Part shown: positions 12,151 through 24,720 of the stretch, piece by piece
Layout: every line of letters starts with the position of its first letter
Numbering within the stretch: position 1 is the first letter of the stretch
Assembly (NCBI RefSeq): GCF_026151205.1
Contig: NC_087080.1
Coordinates: forward strand, 12,633,837 to 12,697,836
Source of the DNA: Bolinopsis microptera
Taxonomy: Eukaryota > Ctenophora > Tentaculata > Lobata > Bolinopsidae
Length of the DNA stretch: 64,000 nucleotides
Direction of reading: 5' to 3'
The notes under the pieces: model-generated
What the model was told of the DNA's origin: nothing
Database searches by the model: none
What the model saw: the letters and a program-made list of their open reading frames with translations, nothing else
Position numbers and translations under genes: made by a program

Positions 12151-12408
12151 CAGTCAAACCTCTATATACTGTGCCTCTCTATACCCGGTTCCTCGAGATA
12201 CTATACCGCGCCTCCTCCTTTCCCCAAAACATTTGGTTAATTAGCTCGTTTTGTGCAAGAAGTGTAGGCCTAATGGGATAATGGTACACTTGACATGTTA
12301 ATTGAGAGGCTACATACATTGGGGATTGGGAGTATGTGAATCTCTCTATACCGGGTTTTTTCTACACCATGCACTTTTCATTTCCCCGGAGAGGCCCGGT
12401 TTATAGAG
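12151..12408 (+). mobile_element. Tigger/pogo-like MITE fragment
   Basis: Starts CAGTCAAACCTCTATATAC, the classic end of pogo/Tigger-type elements (Tc1/mariner superfamily), contains CTCTATACCCGG words and ends near GAGAGGCCCGGTTTATAGAG, the inverted inner part of the terminus. The outer right end looks degraded. A related copy is at 31788-31919. Confidence 0.7.
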
Positions 12409-13390
12409 TATAATAGTTATAATTATTAATTTTATTATCAATTTTATCGATTGTAAAAGTAATAATACAATGATGTAAAAACCTTTTAATTAATTCGGTT
12501 AAATTGAGCAGAATTGTGAATTCTAAAATGTTCTATCGTACAGCTTATTGTGATTTCATTTTTGACCAGAATATTTGTATTTCACTTGTTCCAATTTTAA
12601 CTTATCACGGTTTACCGGTGCGGGCGGCGCTCAGCCTGTCATTCCGCCGAATCTCTATGTTTATGAACCTTAAAGCCTGGGGTTCCAAAGTATTAATCGC
12701 GGTTAAGGTAATGTCAGACTCTGGATGCTCGATAGATTATGCTCATTTGCAATGACATCAACTGTGTCACGGGCCACGGTTGGCGCTATCTGATTTACTG
12801 GTAGCGGTCACCTGATGCAGGATATAGTGCAACTGAAAGTTATTACTGTCAACGTAACTGGAAATTACTCACACTGTGTCTGTACTTGTAGTTCACACTT
12901 CACATTACACATATTGTCACAGTTGGGGCAACTGGCGAGGGGCTCTGGAAATATTTAAGTGATACGACAGGTTGATTGTCTCAGAAGCTCACAAAACTCA
13001 AATAACTTTAATCTTCAGCTGATAAATTTCAACGTAAATCTTCCGGGCAAGATGTATACCACTTACGCATTGGTATATTTCAGTACCAATACCATCTCGA
13101 TCAGGCATGATACGGACTACGGTACCTTGGGTTTAATTGTGATTAAGAGGAAATGACTAAATAATAACTTGTCATTTTGTAATTCCTCTGAAAGTTGACA
13201 TTGCCTTGCAGCTTTCATGCATTACATCGTAGTACAATTTAGTCAAAAGTTAAAGATCCTTCAAACCTGAACCTAGGTTACTCAATACTCACTGCGATCG
13301 TAATTGCCCATCCTTGCGGCTGAAATGATCAATCACCGATGAGCTATGATGTATAAGTATAATAGTTAACAGTATCAGTATCACTATAAT
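12409..13390. other. No gene seen; one degraded short-MITE copy
   Basis: The 12627-12684 stretch carries GCGCTCAGCCTGTCATTCCG and AAAGCCTGGGG, marks of the very short MITE family found at 44630, 46930 and 19415, but clear ends are missing. The remainder has only short chance reading frames. Confidence 0.5.
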
Positions 13391-13718
13391 GGGGGGGTAC
13401 CAATGGCATAAAATGGCATAAATGGCATACGTTTTATGGCATAAATGGAAATTTTTATTGGCCAATTCTCCATTTATGCCATGAATTTAGGTCTTCATAT
13501 TTGACTTTAAATTCGCAAATTATTATTAGTACTTGAATAAGAGACATGTTTCATGCTTTATAACGCTTGGAATGATTGTTAAAGATTCATATGACAAATA
13601 AAGAAAATAGAAATGTATTATATCAAAAATGGCATAAATGGCATACGTTTTATGGCATAAATGGAAATTTTTATTGGCCAATTCTCCATTATGCCATTTA
13701 TGCCATTGGTACCCCCCC
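13391..13718. mobile_element. 328-bp hAT-type MITE with G7/C7 termini and 8-bp TSD
   Basis: The 8-bp duplication ACTATAAT flanks it at 13383-13390 and 13719-13726. Termini are GGGGGGGTACCAATGGCAT and its inverted copy. Inside, ATGGCATAAATGGCATACG recurs. Eight-bp duplications are the hallmark of the hAT superfamily. Reading frames across it (for example 13638-13823) are transposon shadow. Confidence 0.9.
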
Positions 13719-13726
13719 ACTATAAT

Positions 13727-14479
13727 ACTCTTGCGCAAATGCAAAATTATACATTTTCGTGTTTCCACGAAGCGTTACATCCATCGCCAATCGTACATCG
13801 GGGGTAGAACTAAAATTTGCTAATTGTTGTGTGTGAATCAATATGGAATGTACGACAGCATAAAAAACATTTTCTAACCCAGTTATGATAAGTGAGCGAG
13901 GGCACTGAGGAGTGAGGAGTGAAGCGTAGCTAGGGATGGAGTTGAGCACATTATTGATTATTGTTTTAGCCGCGCACAGTTTCAACTTTGGCACGTGCAT
14001 GAAACCGTACTATTGCCAAATGATGTTTTGATAAAGGACTAAGGAGTAGCCTTTAAATATGGTGAAAATGGCAACTGTGATATTTTCGATTGTCACAGTT
14101 TGTTATCAGCTAGACTTCCACAGTGATTTTGCTTACGATGCAACTTTTCGAATCCTTCTCATCAAAGTTCACGACTTTCCTCCGCAGGGAGCGGAATCGA
14201 GACAGAGTCTACGTGTATGATCCGGATCTTGAACACTTAACACTACCAAATTTTCTGGTTCCTGAAGTTTTACTCTGCTCTGGGAACGGAATGCATCCAC
14301 CTACCTCGGCCGGAGAAATATGATCCAGATAACTTCGCTGATATTTTCAGCCCCATCGAACCATATGTTTAAAATACTTCATCGCCTACTTCTCAGAAAC
14401 TTCACAAACTTGGAGCTCGCTGAGATAATGAGTGAAGTCGATGAGACTATACCATGATACCAGGGAGTCACTGCAGCTG
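13727..14479. other. No intact gene seen
   Basis: Short chance frames only. The part after about 14140 (a 66-codon frame ending at 14323) may be the outer part of the decayed retroelement that follows, but I cannot support homology. Confidence 0.35.
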
Positions 14480-15145
14480 GTACAGGAGGTTGGCTGACAT
14501 GTCTCCCCATTCGACAGCTAGGTTATGCCTACAGCTACAGCAAGCTAGACTTCAGTGATGCAGTTCATCTCCGATTATATGGCTGGGACGAACATAATCA
14601 GATCCTAAACTGTAAGAGAGGGGGGTATGTGCACTACTGTCATAACAACGTGAGAGATCCTCAGTGCAAGTGGCTGAATTTCTTAGGCTGGTGATAAACG
14701 ATGTGAGGATTGAGCCTCTTTTAACGCTTCCAACAAAAGGGCAACAATGCTGATAAGGCCAGGCTCGATATCTCAGCAAGAGGAGTGTGGAGCACTTTTG
14801 AGAGGACTTTCTTTGACGTGCGTATCTTCAACCCAAAATCGCGGTCATATCAGTTAAAGACCGCTGCTTTACATACACCCTACATGAGAACGAGAAGAAA
14901 ACCCAGTATATGAATAACCAAGTGCTACAATTGGAGAAAGGGTCATTCGTCCCCCTTGTATTTACCACAACAGGAGGAATGGCATTTGAGGCCAAGTGTT
15001 TCGTTAGTAGACTTGCTACATCGATAGCCGCCAAGAGAAAGGGACAATACAGCCAGGCCCAGGTGATGTGTAACATCATATCAGGACACGCCTGAGCATG
15101 GATATCATGAGGAGTGCGATAGTAGCAGTAGGAGGTGCATAAAGG
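14480..15145 (+). pseudogene. Decayed retroelement-type coding remnant
   Basis: Piecing frames together gives an order of motifs I recognise from the C-terminal region of reverse-transcriptase proteins abundant in invertebrate genomes: LRLYGWDEHNQ, GGYVHYCHNNVRDPQCKW, ARLDISARGVWS, TFFDVRIFNP, LQLEKGSFVPLVFTTTGGMA, then a SAIVAVGGA ending where intact copies have a Leu-Arg-Gly-rich end. At least one internal stop (after NQILNC) and frame changes between 14660 and 14780 break it. I give no restored version. It reads rightward; the upstream reverse transcriptase is not recognisable here. Confidence 0.65.
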
Positions 15146-15566
15146 GGGAAAGAAAAGAAGACATTGACCGCCCTCATATATCAAGTGTCTCATTCAACCT
15201 GATCCCCGAGGAGAAGAGTTATGAGGGGTAATTTATGATTGTGCTCTGCCAATTACCACTTGATTTAATTGAATGTATGTATTATTTTCGTTTTTTTAAA
15301 TTTATCAGAAAAAAATTTGTATTTTTACAAATACTTGTTTATTGATTTCGCTTTCTGTTGTGGGTATGTAGAGGTGGGAGTGCATCTATTTCAGGATACG
15401 TGAGGACGAAAAAAGAAAAGGCAACTACTTCCTTTCGATTTCTTTTGACATTGGGACCTGGCTCTTCAGGAATTAAATAATTTTGACTTAGTTCTTTAGT
15501 TATAGTCGCTTTTAATAAATTGGATTGCATGAAATTGTGCATATATTATACTGTAATATTGTTTTG
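15146..15566. other. No gene seen
   Basis: AT-rich flank between the retroelement remnant and the 2.2-kb element; nothing recognised. Confidence 0.4.
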
Positions 15567-17776
15567 TATATGGACACGTTCATTTGAGTTTGAGGATATT
15601 GGTAAATATAAGTGACCCTATTAAAAGGCACAGTGTAGTTGACTTTGTCACACTATGAAATTACTTAAACCCTTGATGGTTAGGATAATCGTTTCATCCT
15701 CCAGCCTAACTTTGTCACATAACGATATCTTAATCAGGTGATAAAATATCGCTTAAATACGGTCGGCACGGAAATGGTTACATTGTCACACTATAAACAT
15801 GTGACGGAGTAATTATGGACCCCTTGCTGCCGTTCTTGACCAAATTTTTGAATGTCCAGTTGATTGGATGGGTACATATGACCATTACCTACATATTTGA
15901 CGACTTTTTTCGTTAGATGGTGCATTCAGGTTTACTCTGTCACACATTAAAAAAATATGTGATGAATGTTTAGGGCACCCTGATAAGCAATGCTGAGTAG
16001 TGTAAGTTTATTTGATGGCCTGGAAGTGCTGGGAATTGTTATTATATCATATAGTCGTAAGGAATTAAAACACAGAAGGCACAACCAAGCTTACTTTGTC
16101 ACATAATCTTGATGATATCTGAACATGTGTGAAATTGAACAAATAATGATATACCAGCTTAAACCCCTTATATTATACGTACTATGGATCAAACAACACT
16201 GCTAGTACCATGCACCAGTCAAATAAATCATTATCAGGTGGTAATATGTTAACAGTGTCACAATTAAACTACCGCTATACTACATGGTCAAAAATATGGT
16301 AATTTTGTCACAAAAAATTATTATAACTCTGTTAGCTCCTTGCTGGCAAAATAACTAGTTTATCGAAATTTTTTTGATGATAAAGTTACATAGTATTCTA
16401 ATAGAGGTATAGTTCTTCAAAATAGGGGCAAGACATGTTTACTTTGTCACATCAGTTATTATAAGAGTTAGGTAATCGTCATCAGATTAAAAGATATTTT
16501 TCGTAGTTTGGATCGATTAATACTTTAATATACCTGTAATAAATCCTATGCCAATTTTAACACACTATCTTGATACTGTTGGGGCAGGGAAAGTTAATTT
16601 TGTCACATTTTCAATGTCTTTGACAAATTAATCTAAATTTTTAAAATTAAGTTCTTATGTTCTGGACAATATTCTTCCAATCGTTTATGAAAGAATGTTG
16701 AATTCTAATGGAGTTATAGAGATCTTCAAAATAGGGGCAAGACATGTTTACTTTGTCACATCAGTTATTATAAGAGTTAGGTAATCGTCATCACATTAAC
16801 ATATATTTTTTTGTAGTTTGGATTGATTTATATAGGTAATAAAGCAGCCTATGCTAATTTTTACACACTATCTTGAAATTGTTGCGGCATGAAAAGTTAA
16901 TTTTGTCACATTTTTAGTGACTTTGACAAATTTAACCTAAAATTGTTAAACTTAAGCTCTGATGTTCTGGACAATATTCTAATAGAGGTATAGAATATAG
17001 ATCTTCAAAATAGGGGCAAGACATGTTTACTTTGTCACATCAGTTATTATAAGAGTTATTATAAGAGTTATTATAAGTGACTATTTCATTCTATAATCAT
17101 TGTTTTTAATCTGTTTACGATTTCGTATAATTTTTTGTGACAATGTTAACATCAACTGATCTTAACTTGCATCAACTACATTGTCATCATATAAAATTTT
17201 CCCGCCTTTCAAACCAAAATCAGATATAAATAATTCGCCCAAAATTTTAAATTCCATATATTGTGACAGAATTAACCTCATTTCCCAATAACCAAGTGCC
17301 TGTATTAGCTAACTATTCAAAACAACATATTTTAGGGCTATGATTGGTGGAGCAACCATCAAATAATGAGTTGAAAGGGTTTTTAGGACACCTCACAGTA
17401 GAATAGAGGTATGGTATCATGAGTGTGACAACGTTACCCAAATATTGCCTTGTAACCGTTCGATCCGTGCCCATTAACCAATGTTGTATCATAATTGTTA
17501 GATTGACCTAATTTACTATATTTCAGACCAAGGAACGATAATTAGACAACTGCAGTTAACTAAGTCACACAAAATGTGACATTTGAAACATTATAGTGCC
17601 TAACAACAATAGATATTCTTTCTGAGCGGTGCATATGGGAGTATGGGTTACGTGGCTAATGTTCAGAACTTTTGAACATGCTAGGTTAATAGATGTCAAA
17701 ATTAAGCCACCATCGTCAAAAACGCTATTATTTTTGTTTACCAATATCCTCAAACTCAAATGAACGTGTCCATATA
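15567..17776. mobile_element. 2.2-kb element with ~40-bp inverted termini and TTTGTCACA repeats
   Basis: The left end starts TATATGGACACGTTCATTTG and continues for about 40 bp; its exact inverse closes at 17776. Inside, TTTGTCACA-type words recur many times, and a ~290-300-bp unit containing GGGGCAAGACATGTTTAC and TCAGTTATTATAAGAGTTA repeats around 16430, 16735 and 17020. No transposase or other frame of note. It is probably a non-autonomous DNA element with internal satellite growth. Confidence 0.75.
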
Positions 17777-18282
17777 CCTTACAAGACATATTTATGGCGG
17801 CCTAATTTGCGACGACCGAAATTTTGGCGGTCCGAAAATATGGCGAAATTGAACAAAAACCGTCAAATTTCGGACGTCACAGATAATAAGGGTATTTTTC
17901 ATCATTTTTTGTGACAGTAAGCAGTAAGGAAATTTCTGAAATTCGGTAAAATCATGTTCAAACTTAGTCTGTATTAAGACTGTAAGACTTTCATGTTAGC
18001 ACATACATGTATTTTAATGCAATTTTAAACTGTATTGCTTGACATTCAATTCGTCATTGGTGCGGTGATAATTTGTCCCAAGATGCCAGAATTTATTTAT
18101 TTATTTTACTTGATATTACTTTTTAGAAACAAAATAAAGCAGTGAAGGCACAGTCATTGAAATAAGCTAAAAGATAATGCGACGGATTCTATTACGACGA
18201 CCGAAATTTTTGCGGTCCGAAAATATGGCGAAATATTCGGAAAACCGCCACATTTCGTACGTTATAAATATGTCTTGTAAGG
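17777..18282 (-). mobile_element. TA-flanked DNA transposon (family A, copy 2)
   Basis: It shares ends CCTTACAAGACAT/ATGTCTTGTAAGG and internal blocks with 7501-8089, read in the opposite orientation. TA flanks at 17775-17776 and 18283-18284. It begins exactly where the terminus of the 2.2-kb element ends (CCATATA), so it probably inserted into the TA at that terminus. Confidence 0.8.
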
Positions 18283-18354
18283 TATTCAGTTTTGTTTTTT
18301 TAAAGAAATAAAACAGTGCTTAACTGGTTATATTAACTGGTTATATCAAGGGTT

Positions 18355-18830
18355 CGGGAGGGAAGTGTAACTGTAATTGTAAGAGAGGGGAAGATTAGGG
18401 AACGAATAAGGAGGGAAATGTAAAGGGAGGGGAGGTTAGGGAGGAAATGGTTCGGAAGAGGGAGGGAAGGAATAGACAGGGAAATGTAATTGCAAGGAAA
18501 GGAATTCAGGAATTGTTAGGGAGGGAATTGTTAAGGAGAGAAGGGTTCGGAAGAGGGAGGGTAAGTTTAGCGAGGGGAAAGTTAAAAGATAAGTGTTAGT
18601 GAGGTAAGGGTTAAGAATAGAACAGTTTGAAAGAGAAGTGTTAGGGATTGAGGGATAAGGGAGTAAACAGTAAGAGTAAAGGCCAATCAGTGAAAGGGAG
18701 GAAGACCAGAGAGGGAAGCATCGGGCCATGGAGGGAGGACAATTGAGGGTCAAAAAGTGAGTGACGGAGGTGAGCCAAGAGGGAGGGGGAGGAAGTGAGG
18801 CCATGAAGGGAATATAGCGCAGGAGAGTTT
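18355..18830 (+). repeat. Purine-rich GGGAGGGAA tract
   Basis: About 480 bp almost without pyrimidine runs on the + strand, with irregular repeats of AGGGAGGGAA, GTTAGGGAGG and GGTTCGGAAGAGGGAGG. Several stretches have four or more closely spaced GGG runs and could form G-quadruplex or triplex DNA. The Ser/Pro/Leu-rich antisense frame 18436-18804 is a composition artefact. Confidence 0.8.
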
Positions 18831-19414
18831 CCGGGAGGGAGGGCTGGCTGAAGACTAGCTGGAGGGTGCGAAGGAAACAGGGAGTTAGGAACGGGAGGAG
18901 ACCCTAGGTACTACTTATAGGATAGATGAAGGAAGGGCCAGGAATCACAGCTGGTTGGGATAAGGTAAAGGATGATAGGAAAGGACTACTGGTAACGGGT
19001 GTGATCGCGGTCCATCAATAAGGGTGAAAATAAGGTAGTATGTAAGGTCCCGGGATAGGTAGAAAGGGAAGTTAGGAATCAAAGGCAATGTAGGAACCGG
19101 TAACGCTGCCCTAGCATGCAACACTAAGAGTTGGAATTCTGTTAAAAACAGCAGTATTGCATTAGCTCTGTTTATATTTTTACTTTTATCTAAGACTGGG
19201 ACCGTAATATCTTCATATTTAAAATATACTATTTACAAAAACTCGAGGTGTATCATGGCATATATCACACGCAATGCAACTGCAAATTTGGGGTGTAGAA
19301 AGTGTGGAACACAGTCAAGGAGTCTGAACACTAGAAGCATATTCATTATTCAACATTATTGGTTGTTGGTGGCCTCTGGTGTTGGACAATGTGGCTCTGA
19401 CGGCTCGCACTGTT

Positions 19415-19465
19415 TTACTGGACGGCGCTCAGCCTGTAATTTATGAACTTTATAGCCTGAGGTAA
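19415..19465 (+). mobile_element. 51-bp very short hAT-type MITE
   Basis: TTACTGGACGGCGCTCAGCC to AGCCTGAGGTAA, flanked by GCACTGTT (19407-19414) and GCACTATT (19466-19473), an 8-bp duplication with one mismatch. It is an internally deleted member of the family at 44630-44726 and 46930-46999. Confidence 0.7.
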
Positions 19466-19473
19466 GCACTATT

Positions 19474-22400
19474 CGGTATTCTCACAAAGCCATCCCGGCT
19501 TTTGGAATACCTATACACCGTAGTAACCTTATAAATTTTTCACACCATGATTTAATGTCAACATATATAAATAAAACCAGGAAGTGTAAACACACTGAAA
19601 AGGGGCCTGCTGTTAACGCAAGGCCCCACGTACCTACCAACCACTAACCAGTGGTCTCATCTCACTTAAACTGAAATTAATGATCGATCATTTAGTTTTT
19701 CATAACCTAAATTGTCGATACCGTAAGCTTAGGAGTTAGTTTTTCCTGTTTTAACAGTGTTCAATATCGTATAAGATAGAAATGTTCCTAGTTTCTATCA
19801 ATAACCCAACTGCTAGTTTCGAACACTAATGTTCCCCGTCCAATAACCAAAGTAAAGTAACTACGTATCCGCGGCCAATGCAACATCTATGATCTAGGAA
19901 CCGAACGATTTTGCAATGCCAACGATAATGAAAATTGACGGGTTCAGTTACTTATTTAACCCACATGTACGCGGATTGTTAGTGGCTGTGGCATGTGAGT
20001 TGGCTGATCAGCAGAACAGAGCATGAATGGTTCTGCGGAACCCTTAAATCGCGTGACAGGGTAACAATAAGAACCAACAATTGAGCTACCCTTTGTCTAC
20101 TACCTATAGGCAGATTATTTAGCCTTCCTGACACGATTCATAGTGACAAACTTTAGTTGTCACTCAATTAAAATGTACCTTGTCACTATATATCACTTTC
20201 ATTATATTTCGCTGTGAAGAGCAAAGATTTGTTTTAACAAATCATGAAAATATAAGCTCAGAACTACTCTTAAAGTTAAACATTGCTGGTAAATGAAAAT
20301 AGTCCACTGTAAGTGTAAATGTAAATGTACAGTGTACGGCGGGAAACGGTTTGAGAACAGTTAGATAGTCATTGACCAATCGACCTGGCTATAACTGGCT
20401 ACACTGCATTGCTATAGTCCAACTTGACTTTACCTGGAGCTGACGAGGGTGAAACGTTCCACAGAAACTGTTTCAGACAAATGAGATGTAATTCGATTGT
20501 ACATTTTATTGTTTTTATAATCTATGGCCTGTATCCTTTATTCTGTTTTGTAAGTCTAAAATCTGAGTATCAACTATCATGTAGTTCTAGTGTGCACTAA
20601 GTCAACGTGTCCCTGAATCTTTCAGTATCCCCGACTTCATCTAAATCACTGTCTCTGACTCCTGTACTGTTTTCAACACTAACTGTTCAAGAATCAGTTT
20701 CAGTTCCCCTGTTCAATAGACTGCATTATTCCTAAATCTAAGTGGTGTATGTCAGTTAGTGACTCCGATTCAGGACTCTGCTTCAAATATCCACCACCGC
20801 TATCAGAGTCCTCGAATTTTACATTTCATGAGGGAATAGCTGAATATCGCTGAATTCTTAGTGCCGGACAAAAATTGCGAAAGCGCCCACGACCCCGTAA
20901 AGGAGCCTGTTTTGTTTGTGTGCTGGACTCTGTTTCAATTTCACGTGTCTCCACAATTGAAATTTATTTGACTGTGGCGGTTAGTGTCTCCACTCTCCAC
21001 TGGCACTACATGGTGTTTCAAAAGTCTTGTTAGGATGTATTTTTTGAATAACTTTTTATCCATTAGTCTCATTTTGTTAAATGTTATTAGTAGTTTAAGG
21101 TTTAATGGGGATTGGGGACTTCTGAATTTTGTACGTACTACGTTGCCATGACGACCATTGCAACCACAATCAGTCCCCTAGCAACCGAGGTAAATTTGGT
21201 TCATTTATCTTACGAATCCTTGGTACTGTTCCACAATTTAGCCTTCCACAATTTCGACTTCCATCATCGTCAAACAATAAAGGTTTCATTCACAAGCTGT
21301 GTTTGTAAAGGAGAAATGTCAGTCATATCCTCTTATAACAATGTTTCATTTGGTGGTTTGAAAAATTTGTCTGTGATGGTTGTTGACAATTAGGACAAAA
21401 GTAAACGAATAACCACTGCCCCCCCCCCTCCCCACACAACTTGGACAGTTACACAGACTTTATCAGCGCTCTTGGAGCTGTCAGATGACCGGGTTTGTCA
21501 GTTAATACCAATTTGTCAGTCTCCTTGACTGTGGCTCAAGTATTCTGGACTCTTTCGGTGTCCCACACTTAGTTTCTGTCCACAACTAAGTTGTGTCAAC
21601 TTCTGATTCCTGATATGTATTGTGTGTCTAACTCTGTCCACGACGGTGGTGCCGAGTACACACTATGTTAACGTCCCAAGTTTTGTCAGTGTCGATTTCT
21701 TCAAGTATTTTTCAGTTATTTTCTATCAATGTTCTTGACTCTAGATCAAGTCTCACGGATTCTTTCCTAGTCAACTAATCTGTTTGCTATATGTGCTTCT
21801 TATTCAGCTATAATACTAGTGTCCACTCTTTTGTGAGTGACTCCTAATCAGCAGATCCCAGACTCAGTCTCCTCACTGTCTCCTCAGTCTCCTCACTGTC
21901 TCATCTCCTCACTGTCTCTGACGAGGTAAATATTCATTCGTCAGTTTCTCCCTCGTCTATTCGGTCTATTATCTAGATACAACGATATCCGAATTAACTC
22001 TGTCGTTGTTAACAATATTGATGCCGACTTTGTCACTACGTCTTTGGAAGCCCTTCTCTTCGCGATGGTCTGAAAACGTTTCCAAAGGCAAATTTGCATT
22101 TGTCTTGATCGGTATAGTCATTAGTCATGAACATTGCTGTCCTACTGGTATTTTAAGGTGGTAGCGTTTATATGGATCGGGGCGGGGTAGTTTTGACGGC
22201 GTCAACAGTTTGTATTTCATTTTACTATTTAATATATGGGGTGATACAGAAATCATATCAATCGGATCAAATTGTGACATCGGCGATGACATATTCACAA
22301 GGTGTTTAAATTGTACTTGTAGTTTAAAATTGGCACGAACTAAATTGGAAATTGAATTATTTTCAGAGGTTTAAAAGTTGAGACCACAGTGATACTGATG

Positions 22401-24468
22401 GAGCACTTGTGACTTGGCAACAGTATTCGTGATTATTCTGTATGATGTGCTTTAATTTACTGATTCGGTATAGCAGCTTATCAGAAGATAAACAAGGCAC
22501 AAAATAAACGGTCACAAATCGGATCGTGAAACGTGGATACCAATCAGGAGATAACATTTAAACAGACTCCAATCAGGTTTCGTAATAGAAGCACTTCGGA
22601 CTGTAAAAGGAGAACATCAGACCGTTTAGTGTATGGACATTGAACACGTCTTTTAGTAGGTATAAGAAGAAAAATCAATTAAGAGAGACGCATATAATAG
22701 GGTATCCGCATAATATTAGTAACATTGGGTTCGAATGATGAAAGCGGATCTGGAAGTATAAAAACTAACAGGGCCTATGCAATACAGACACGTTTAACGA
22801 AATCGAAGACAATCAGTACGCTATAAAACGAAAAAACGTTAACCCCAAAATGTAGGATAATTGCCATTGGTATCATTAAACAAAATCGAATCAGGCCATA
22901 ATATTGAAAAGGAACTTAAGGCCAGAAAAATAAGCCTTAATATGATTATGGAAACTTCTGTGCAATGAATTGGAGATAACTCTGACAAAAAACAGACATA
23001 AATCGTGCCGTAAAACTTTAAAATTTATAAACGGCACGCCGTCGGATATTTCCAGCGGCGGGCGAAAAACTGCCGTTCATTTGATATCCAACTCCTCAGT
23101 TGAAGCGGTCAATTTTAATACTTGACTGCATTTGCCAGCGCTGTAAATATAATATTGCAAATACATGCATTTCTGCAGATGAGTATCAACTATATAAAAC
23201 AAATTTACATTTATACTTTGTACTTGAATAAAGCACGTAATTGCGGGAAATTGAGTTTTACGTAGTATTCATGCTTCATAACAATTGCCTTAGATAGCTA
23301 AATTTGTTGGTACATACGTTTTGGGTTTATAAAAATACAATATACATACATAGATACAATCAAAGATCACAGCTATCTACAGACCATGCTTATTTTCGTC
23401 AAACCAATTGTAATAAGGCTGATAAAACAAATTGATAACATACAACAGCTCATCCAAACTTTTCAAAAATTCGACTTACGTAATTTTATTATTTAGCGAT
23501 GATACTTCTTATTTAGAGCAAAAGTTTTCGTTTGTTGTCAAAATTAAAGCAGTATGAGATTATTAGTATTAGTAATTGAAATTCAACCGCAAAAATTTGC
23601 TATTTCGGGCTTGTTGAAATTTACACAATTTAATTAAATATTCACTATTCAGGCTGTTATCGATTGGCGTTCTGTCACATTTACATTAATTATCTTGCAA
23701 ATGAAAAGTAAAATGGATCGCACATCTTTTCCGATAAAGTTAATGGTTAACAATTTGTCAGTCCAAAATTGAAATCCGGGTTCAGTTTCAAGTCATTTTT
23801 ACGTTGTACGTTTTCTAAAATTCGTGATTAAATCGCACGCCTTTCAAAATATGTTCACTGAAGCACGAAAGATCCAAAAGACGAAAGTGACTCAGAATTT
23901 CGGCAGGCAGAATTTGGGATGCTAGATAATTTTAAAATACTTGTTAACATTTATTGCTGTTTACACTCTCGCACGAAATTGGCAGCTGAGTACTTATTAT
24001 CTGTCGCTGAAGTCTGAACACCTGATCTTGTATCACCTGGCATCGTTGCATGTTCGTGGAGAAAGATTTATGACGGTCTTCAATTTTATAAGAATGGCTT
24101 GACTCTGACTTTTGTTGTCACACTCAAGTCTGCCTTTTGATCTCTTGATCCTTTATTAAAAAGTGAAACTTCGGACAGAGCTATTTAGTGGCAGTAATTA
24201 CTGTTTACTTTCGCGGACACATGATCTGAGCATCTGACAGCCCCACACGTTAAGAGATATCAGGGCCCATCATGGGCCATAGGTTCCTAATTTAGAGTAG
24301 GAAATGGGAGCACTAGGATGACCCACTGGCTACCCAGGCAACTAAGCTGCCGTCCCCCTACCGCGGCAGGAATATCGAGTCTCATTAGAGCCAGCGCCGC
24401 ACTGTATATAGCATGATAAGCCCATTTATTCCATAAATGGATTGAGGAAACTACACACAGTGTCTGGT
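19474..24468. other. 5 kb without a recognisable gene
   Basis: Only chance frames under 95 codons in both strands. 20600-21950 is rich in CTCC/TGTCTC-type words and has a C-run at about 21420. 22550-23050 is AT-rich. I see no transposon ends, RNA gene or exon I can support. It is likely intergenic DNA upstream of the BCOR-like promoter. Confidence 0.5.
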
Positions 24469-24720
24469 TTCCAATATCTGATTGGCTCTCTTCCCGCAGC
24501 CCTCTCACCGCATTGGTCCATCCAGCTCACTCCCGGCTCCCTCATTGGCCCGCCTTCAGCGTATACAGAGCGCTCATTGGTCTACTCTATAAGCAGCTAG
24601 CGCGCTGATTGGCTCGCTGTCCTGGTTACGTCACTCATAACTACTAATATATCGCCATTGGTCCTGAGGTCACGTGTTGGTGCTGCGCGCTAATTGGCCG
24701 AGCAGATGTCACGTGCCGCG
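24469..24720 (+). promoter_or_regulatory. Regularly spaced CCAAT-box array; probable BCOR-like gene promoter
   Basis: ATTGG (CCAAT on the other strand) starts at 24481, 24512, 24544, 24576, 24608, 24657 and 24693; the first five are 31, 32, 32 and 32 bp apart. Two CACGTG E-boxes lie at 24671 and 24710, and TTACGTCA at about 24630. The tract is locally GC-rich with many CpGs. NF-Y-bound CCAAT boxes near 32-bp spacing are typical of active animal promoters. It lies 1.5 kb before the first coding exon on the + strand, which leaves room for a 5' UTR exon and intron. Confidence 0.6.

Noticed and set aside
21120-21190. X-box-like GTTGCC and GCAACC words
   Set aside because: The half-sites are too far apart (more than 3 bp) and no gene start lies near.
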